The notes below the pieces were generated by a model, which was given only the letters and a program-made list of their open reading frames with translations, had not been told where the DNA came from and searched no databases. Of a stretch of 22,091 nt of DNA, positions 21,835 through 22,091 are shown one piece after another (the stretch's first letter is position 1; the number at the start of each line of letters is the position of its first letter). Both the position numbers and the translations under genes were made by a program. The stretch covers positions 1 through 22,091 of the forward strand of contig CAZBJB010000024.1 of assembly GCA_964492105.1 (NCBI GenBank), written 5' to 3'. Source of the DNA: JAUZQZ01 sp964492105. GTDB taxonomy: Bacteria > Pseudomonadota > Zetaproteobacteria > Mariprofundales > Mariprofundaceae.

Positions 21835-22091
21835 ATCAGGTAGGGAGAGCCATTACTGACCTCCCGCACCATCGTGCGTACGGCCCCGTACACGGCGGTT
21901 CCGCGAACGCATGTTTTCCGGCATCAATGCTGCTTCCAGGATCTCCGCCGGGCCGTTATTGAACGATTCCGTCATCGCCAGCCAAGCTTGATGCGACCCA
22001 GAATATACCGTTAGCTTCCGGCTCACCGCATATCCAGGCTCCAACTTGCGTTGCTTCTCCATCCACACTCCTGCTGAGAATTCAGTCGTTC
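21835..22091 (-). mobile_element. Group II intron 3' portion (domains V and VI), continuing off the right edge
   Basis: On the minus strand, 21898-21869 folds as a domain V: lower strand CCGCCGTGT pairs with GCACGATGG, the cap is ACG-GGGC-CGT, and a two-base AC bulge sits on the 3' side. The catalytic triad position reads CGC. One pair, at the last triad base (C-A), is mismatched. Downstream, GGGAG (21865-21861) and CTCCC (21847-21843) close a domain VI stem, and the minus-strand text ends CTCCCTACCTGAT at 21835, a typical 3' splice end. The 5' part and any reverse transcriptase lie outside the window. The upstream 190 bases contain no recognisable reverse transcriptase motif. The mismatch may mean the intron is decayed. 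Confidence 0.55.

Larger units (their letters stand above)
21374..22091. other. Gene-free right end made of mobile-element remnants
   Basis: These 718 bases carry no supportable protein gene. In order they hold a 164-bp element (21431-21594), a MITE-like element only two bases further on (21597-21757), about 77 bases of unassigned sequence, and a probable group II intron 3' end on the minus strand from 21835 to the edge. Small open frames at 21557-21739 and 21853-22068 are read from these elements. Confidence 0.75.

Noticed and set aside
21853..22068. 71-residue minus-strand frame at the right end
   Set aside because: It runs through the predicted domain V and most of domain VI, so it is more likely structural intron sequence than a protein.
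1..22091. CRISPR array, tRNA or rRNA genes
   Set aside because: No regularly spaced repeats with unique spacers, no tRNA-like TTCGA arm context and no rRNA-like sequence were seen; the short repeats present are dispersed dyads and one heptamer array.

Overview
The window looks like chromosomal DNA of a mid-GC proteobacterium, probably a gammaproteobacterium or a relative of one. The grounds are a type IV minor-pilin operon, a class A PBP1a, the mutL-miaA overlap with hflX nearby, and an rpoZ-spoT-ridA run. I cannot name a genus. There are no rRNA or tRNA genes, no CRISPR array and no complete transposase gene.

Left part (1-7.7 kb): minor pilin genes fimT, pilV and pilW run leftwards off the edge. 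The fimT 5' end overlaps the 5' end of the divergent PBP1a gene mrcA. Next come an arsS-type radical SAM gene (minus strand), a repeat-bearing gap (4800-5157), the DEAD-box helicase rhlE and the Fe-S carrier ATPase gene mrp.

Middle (7.7-15.2 kb): hflX, miaA and mutL on the minus strand face rpoZ, spoT and ridA on the plus strand. The MutL carries the nicking-endonuclease metal motifs. The miaA-hflX interval, where many proteobacteria carry hfq, has no hfq and holds nested repeats instead.

Right part (15.2-21.4 kb): four plus-strand carbohydrate genes follow ridA. They are a family 4 glycosyltransferase (GT4) fused to a predicted alpha/alpha-toroid glycosidase-like domain, a second GT4, a GH130-type mannoside phosphorylase/hydrolase, and a GT4 fused to a type II mannose-6-phosphate-isomerase cupin. 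The first gene shares a GTGA overlap with ridA. Together they look like a small system for making and recycling a mannose-containing oligosaccharide or polysaccharide. The product is unknown, and this is the best candidate in the window for an undescribed system.

The gaps and the right end (21.4-22.1 kb) are crowded with short non-coding repeats. There are two MITE-like families with terminal inverted repeats, dyads of the CCACGGAG and CCACAAAG types, a heptamer tandem array, an imperfect ~104-bp palindrome, and what appears to be the 3' end (domains V and VI) of a group II intron on the minus strand, running off the right edge.
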